NCBI RefSeq assembly: GCF_008370325.1 | Contig: NZ_VNIP01000010.1 | Location: 186,001-250,000 of the forward strand | DNA length: 64,000 nt | Source of the DNA: Martinezella tropici | Lineage (GTDB): Bacteria; Pseudomonadota; Alphaproteobacteria; Rhizobiales; Rhizobiaceae | Direction: 5' to 3' | Shown here: one piece after another, positions 61,285 to 64,000 of the stretch | How the letters are laid out: every line of letters begins with the position of its first letter | Position numbering within the stretch: the stretch's first letter is position 1 | The notes under the pieces: model-generated | The model's database searches: none | Seen by the model: the letters and a program-made list of their open reading frames with translations, nothing else | Told to the model about the DNA's origin: nothing | Made by a program: the position numbers and the translations under genes

Positions 61285-62072
61285 CCGCGCGTGTCACCAA
61301 GGATCGCCGCCAAAAGCTGGCCTTCGAGTTCGGCCAGCGCCGGATTGCCGTGGCGGCGCGGATGCGGATAAGGAACGGCGAGATCGAGCACGATCTTGCC
61401 CTCGTCCAAGACGACGACGCGATCGGCCAGATGCACCGCCTCGCTGACGTCGTGCGTCACAAGTACTGCGGTGAAGCCGAGTTCACGCCAGACGCGGTTC
61501 AGCAATTCCTGCATGCTGATGCGGGTCAGGGCATCCAGCGCGCCGAGAGGCTCGTCGAGCGCAAGCACGCCGGGCTTGCTGACGAGCGCGCGGGCAAGTG
61601 CCACGCGCTGCTTCTGGCCGCCGGAAAGGCTGGATGGCCATTCGCCGGCCTTTTCGGCAAGCTGCACCTCGGAGAGAACCGCAGTGGTCTCCTGCCGCAA
61701 CACATTCTGCGGCACACCCTCGCCAAGACCGACGGCGACATTGTCGGCAACCGAAAGCCAGGGCAACAGGCGTGGTTCCTGAAAGACGATGCGCGTATTG
61801 GCTTGCGCTTCGTCGCGGCCGACGGCCTCGAAGCGTAGATGACCGGCGCTCGGCTCCTCCAACCCCATCAGGATGCGCAGCAGCGTGCTCTTGCCGCAGC
61901 CGCTCTTGCCGATGATGGCGACGAACTGGCCAGCGGGAATATCGAGATCGATGCCGCGCAGGACGCGATTACTTCCGAAACTCTTCTCCAGTCCCTTGAT
62001 GTAGATGGCGGCTGCGCCCGCAGTTTGCGGGGCTGCTTCCGCTCGCGGACGATCTATGGCGATGGCACTCAT
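61281..62072 (-). CDS. ssuB: Aliphatic sulfonate ABC transporter ATP-binding protein
   Basis: A 263-residue ATPase. Walker A is GKSGCGKST at 55-63, the signature LSGGQKQ at 149-155, Walker B VLALDEP at 169-175. The sequence is of the SsuB/TauB/NrtD type; with ssuC and the ssuD-like monooxygenase it makes an alkanesulfonate uptake and cleavage unit. The ATG at 62070-62072 has GAGG upstream; the frame to 62144 overlaps ssuC. It starts 10 bases after the ssuC stop. The TAG stop is inside repeat copy D. Confidence 0.92.
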   Translation of the reverse strand: MSAIAIDRPRAEAAPQTAGAAAIYIKGLEKSFGSNRVLRGIDLDIPAGQFVAIIGKSGCGKSTLLRILMGLEEPSAGHLRFEAVGRDEAQANTRIVFQEPRLLPWLSVADNVAVGLGEGVPQNVLRQETTAVLSEVQLAEKAGEWPSSLSGGQKQRVALARALVSKPGVLALDEPLGALDALTRISMQELLNRVWRELGFTAVLVTHDVSEAVHLADRVVVLDEGKIVLDLAVPYPHPRRHGNPALAELEGQLLAAILGDTRG

Positions 62073-62082
62073 GGCAGGTTCC

Positions 62083-62919
62083 TCAATTCCGATAGGCCGG
62101 ATTCCAGCGCAAAGCCTTGCGCTCGATCGTCCGAGCAACGACATCGGCGAGCTTGCCGAGGATCGCGTAGATCACCAGCGTCAGAACGACGACATCGGTC
62201 ATGCCGAATTCGCGGGCATTGTTGGCCATGTAGCCGATGCCCGACGATGCCGCGATCGATTCAGCCACGATCAGCGTCAGCCACATGATGCCGAGGGCAA
62301 AGCGCAGCCCGACGAGGATGGACGGAAGCGCGCCGGGGAAAATGACCTTCCGGAACAACGTCCAGTTGCTCATTCCGTAGACCCGTCCCATTTCGATCAA
62401 TCCACGGTCGACATTGCGCACGCCGTGATAGGTGTTGAGATAGATCGGAAAGAGCACGCCGAGCGCCGTCAGGAAAAGCTTCGATTCCTCACCGATCCCA
62501 AACCAGAGGATGACGAGAGGCACCATGGCGAGATGCGGGATGGTGCGCAGCATCTGCAGCGTTGTATCGGTCAATTGCTCCGAGAGCCGCGATACGCCAT
62601 TGGCAATGCCGAGCAGGAAGCCAATCGAGCCGCCGACCAATAGGCCTGCGAAAGCGCGGCCGGCGCTGACGAGGATGTTGTTCGGCAGCTGCCCGGAGAT
62701 CGTGGTCTGCCAGAAGGCGACCACAACTGCCGCCGGTGATGGCATGATGCGGGTGGAGATCCATCCAAACGACGAGCCGAGCTGCCACGCCGCGATGACG
62801 ACGACTGGCAGCAGGAAGGGCAGAAATCCCTGGATCGAGGCTGATTGCCGCGCGGCCCTGGCCGGGCGTGTGTGGCGTTCCGAGCCTATGCGTACGAAGG
62901 ATGTGTCGAATGCCGACAT
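62083..62919 (-). CDS. ssuC: Aliphatic sulfonate ABC transporter permease
   Basis: A 278-residue inner-membrane permease with about six hydrophobic segments (for example FLPFLLPVVVIAAWQLGSSFGW and the later IMWLTLIVAESIAASSGIGYMA, the conserved SsuC/TauC/NrtB signature). The ATPase-contact loop is YGMSNWTLFRKVIFPGALPSILVGLRFALG. It lies between ssuD and ssuB with 24- and 10-base gaps, the E. coli order ssuD-ssuC-ssuB. The substrate, sulfonate rather than taurine or nitrate, is inferred from the adjacent SsuD-like gene. Confidence 0.92.
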   Translation of the reverse strand: MSAFDTSFVRIGSERHTRPARAARQSASIQGFLPFLLPVVVIAAWQLGSSFGWISTRIMPSPAAVVVAFWQTTISGQLPNNILVSAGRAFAGLLVGGSIGFLLGIANGVSRLSEQLTDTTLQMLRTIPHLAMVPLVILWFGIGEESKLFLTALGVLFPIYLNTYHGVRNVDRGLIEMGRVYGMSNWTLFRKVIFPGALPSILVGLRFALGIMWLTLIVAESIAASSGIGYMANNAREFGMTDVVVLTLVIYAILGKLADVVARTIERKALRWNPAYRN

Positions 62920-62943
62920 GGGAATCTCCCTTCAAGGGTGGCG

Positions 62944-64000
62944 TTACGAGCCGGAAACAACCTTCAGATTGCCGCCGTGGCTGCCGCCCGCGAATATCTG
63001 CTTGGCACCAAATTCGTTGCGGAATCCGGCGCGCTGCTGTTCCTGGCTCAGGCCGAGCTCCGGGAACAGAAGCTCCGCCACACGATAGGCTTCTTCCAGA
63101 TGCGGATAGCCGGAACCGATCACGGTTTCGATGCCGAGCTCCTGATATTCCCGCAGCCTTGCAGCCACGGTCTTGGGCGACCCCACAAGTGCCGTGCCGG
63201 CACCGGCGCGCACCAGCCCGACGCCGGCCCAGAGGTTCGGCGACACTTCGAGCTTGTCGCGGCGGCCGCCATGCAGCGCCGCCATGCGCTTCTGCCCAAT
63301 GGAGTCGGACTGGTTGACGAATTGCTCCTGTGCTTCGCGGATCGTCTCGTCATCGAGCTTGGAAATCAGTTTCTCGGCTGCTGCCCATGCCTCATCGTCC
63401 GTCTCGCGGACGATGAAATGCAGGCGAATGCCGAAACTGACCTCGCGTCCGCGCTTGGCGGCTGCCGCCCGTACCTTTGCAATTTTCTCGGCCACCTGTG
63501 CCGGCGGTTCGCCCCAGGTCAGATATTTGTCGACGCGGCCGACGGAGAATTCGATGCCGGCGTCCGAGGAACCGCCGAAATAGAGCGGCGGGCGCGGCGA
63601 TTGCACCGGCGGCAGGCCGAGCTTTGCATTGGTGGCCGTTATATACTTGCCCTTGAAGGTGGACGACCCCGTTTCCAGAAGCTCCTCCCAGACATGGAAG
63701 AATTCATCGGCATGCGCGTAGCGCTCGTCATGCTCCAGGTGGATGCCGTCGCCCGCCAGCTCTGCGGGGCTGCCGCCGACGACGATGTTGAGCAGCACAC
63801 GGCCATTCGAGACGCGATCGAGCGTCGAGGCCAGACGCGCATAATAGGCCGGAGATGCTGTGCCGGGGCGGATCGCGACCAGGAATTTCAGCTTCTGCGT
63901 ATGCGCCGAAAGTGCCGCGGCCGTCACGAAGGACTCTTCGCAGGAGACGCCCGTCGGAAGCAACACGCCGGTATAGCCAAGCCGATCGACCGCCTGCGCG
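62944..64000 (-). CDS. ssuD: FMNH2-dependent alkanesulfonate monooxygenase, N-terminus beyond window
   Basis: Releases sulfite from alkanesulfonates using FMNH2 and O2. At least 352 codons are visible; the frame continues past the right edge (AVDRLGYTGVLLPTG before the longest internal start), so only the first 30 or so residues are missing. The bacterial-luciferase-like fold is clear, with RPGTASPAYYARLASTLDRVSNGRVLLNIVVGG and PPLYFGGSSDAGIEF, and RVDKYLTWGEP. The E. coli operon order is A-D-C-B, so an ssuA gene would be expected just beyond the edge. Confidence 0.93.
   Translation of the reverse strand, partial: AQAVDRLGYTGVLLPTGVSCEESFVTAAALSAHTQKLKFLVAIRPGTASPAYYARLASTLDRVSNGRVLLNIVVGGSPAELAGDGIHLEHDERYAHADEFFHVWEELLETGSSTFKGKYITATNAKLGLPPVQSPRPPLYFGGSSDAGIEFSVGRVDKYLTWGEPPAQVAEKIAKVRAAAAKRGREVSFGIRLHFIVRETDDEAWAAAEKLISKLDDETIREAQEQFVNQSDSIGQKRMAALHGGRRDKLEVSPNLWAGVGLVRAGAGTALVGSPKTVAARLREYQELGIETVIGSGYPHLEEAYRVAELLFPELGLSQEQQRAGFRNEFGAKQIFAGGSHGGNLKVVSGS

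Noticed and set aside
1..64000. tRNA, rRNA, CRISPR, transposase or prophage genes
   Set aside because: I looked for their hallmarks and found none; the repeats present are short mosaic elements without coding capacity.

Overview
The window looks like a chromosomal segment of a Rhizobium-type alphaproteobacterium (Rhizobiaceae). Reasons are the high-GC coding sequence, a fused malic enzyme/phosphotransacetylase that matches my memory of Sinorhizobium meliloti Tme, a Usg protein, class II DAHP synthase, a STAS-fused MlaE permease, and several copies of rhizobial intergenic mosaic repeats. The species call is inference from recalled families; no database was searched. I see no phage, transposase, CRISPR array, tRNA or rRNA.

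Layout. 1-9587: a sugar uptake and breakdown module on the minus strand (binding protein, two permeases, ATPase, GH2 beta-mannosidase-like enzyme, sugar isomerase/epimerase, Gfo/Idh/MocA oxidoreductase cut by the left edge) with a divergent LacI-type regulator. 9650-11861: gnd and a small SRPBCC protein. 11871-15937: a four-gene MCE/Mla lipid-transport operon. 16053-19151: MFS transporter, LpxH-like phosphoesterase, glycerophosphodiesterase. 19374-28530: tme, a secreted hypothetical, an ankyrin protein, a TolB-like beta-propeller, nadE, a DUF1003 protein and a GFA-type zinc protein. 28688-35891: class II DAHP synthase, gor, DUF2059, rpiA, gph and a large L,D-transpeptidase. 36298-40846: two unrelated fumarases (class II, then class I) in tandem, and a diguanylate cyclase. 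41024-44796: PPOX flavoprotein and alpha/beta hydrolase divergent from a MarR regulator with a clear operator, an LtrA protein and a DUF971 protein. 44918-51827: molybdenum cofactor genes moaA, mobA and mobB, with an MBL-fold hydrolase, a large chemoreceptor and an EamA transporter between them. 51878-57816: an OmpA-family protein with a very long Pro/Gln/Glu/Ala-rich region, a polar amino-acid ABC importer without its ATPase, and usg. 57862-61189: DUF2270, a methyltransferase and a GST-ArsR-SRPBCC operon behind two matching palindromes. 61281-64000: ssuB, ssuC and a truncated ssuD for sulfonate use.

How the genes work together. Most of the window is housekeeping central metabolism: pentose phosphate (gnd, rpiA), TCA and anaplerosis (tme, two fumarases), NAD, aromatic amino acid, glutathione and molybdopterin functions. 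Several transport and regulation modules are inserted among them. The most distinctive non-coding signals are four copies of one roughly 100-bp mosaic element, three of which contain the stop codon of the adjacent gene; a fourth-case detail is one copy holding the stop codons of both convergent neighbours. Others are the paired ArsR-type operators at 59579-59658, a perfect 16-bp palindrome before moaA, a MarR operator, and a 9-bp-stem hairpin in the usg leader. I did not find a clearly new multi-gene system; the best candidates for follow-up are the stop-codon-associated repeats, the two-operator ArsR operon and the mannoside-type module.
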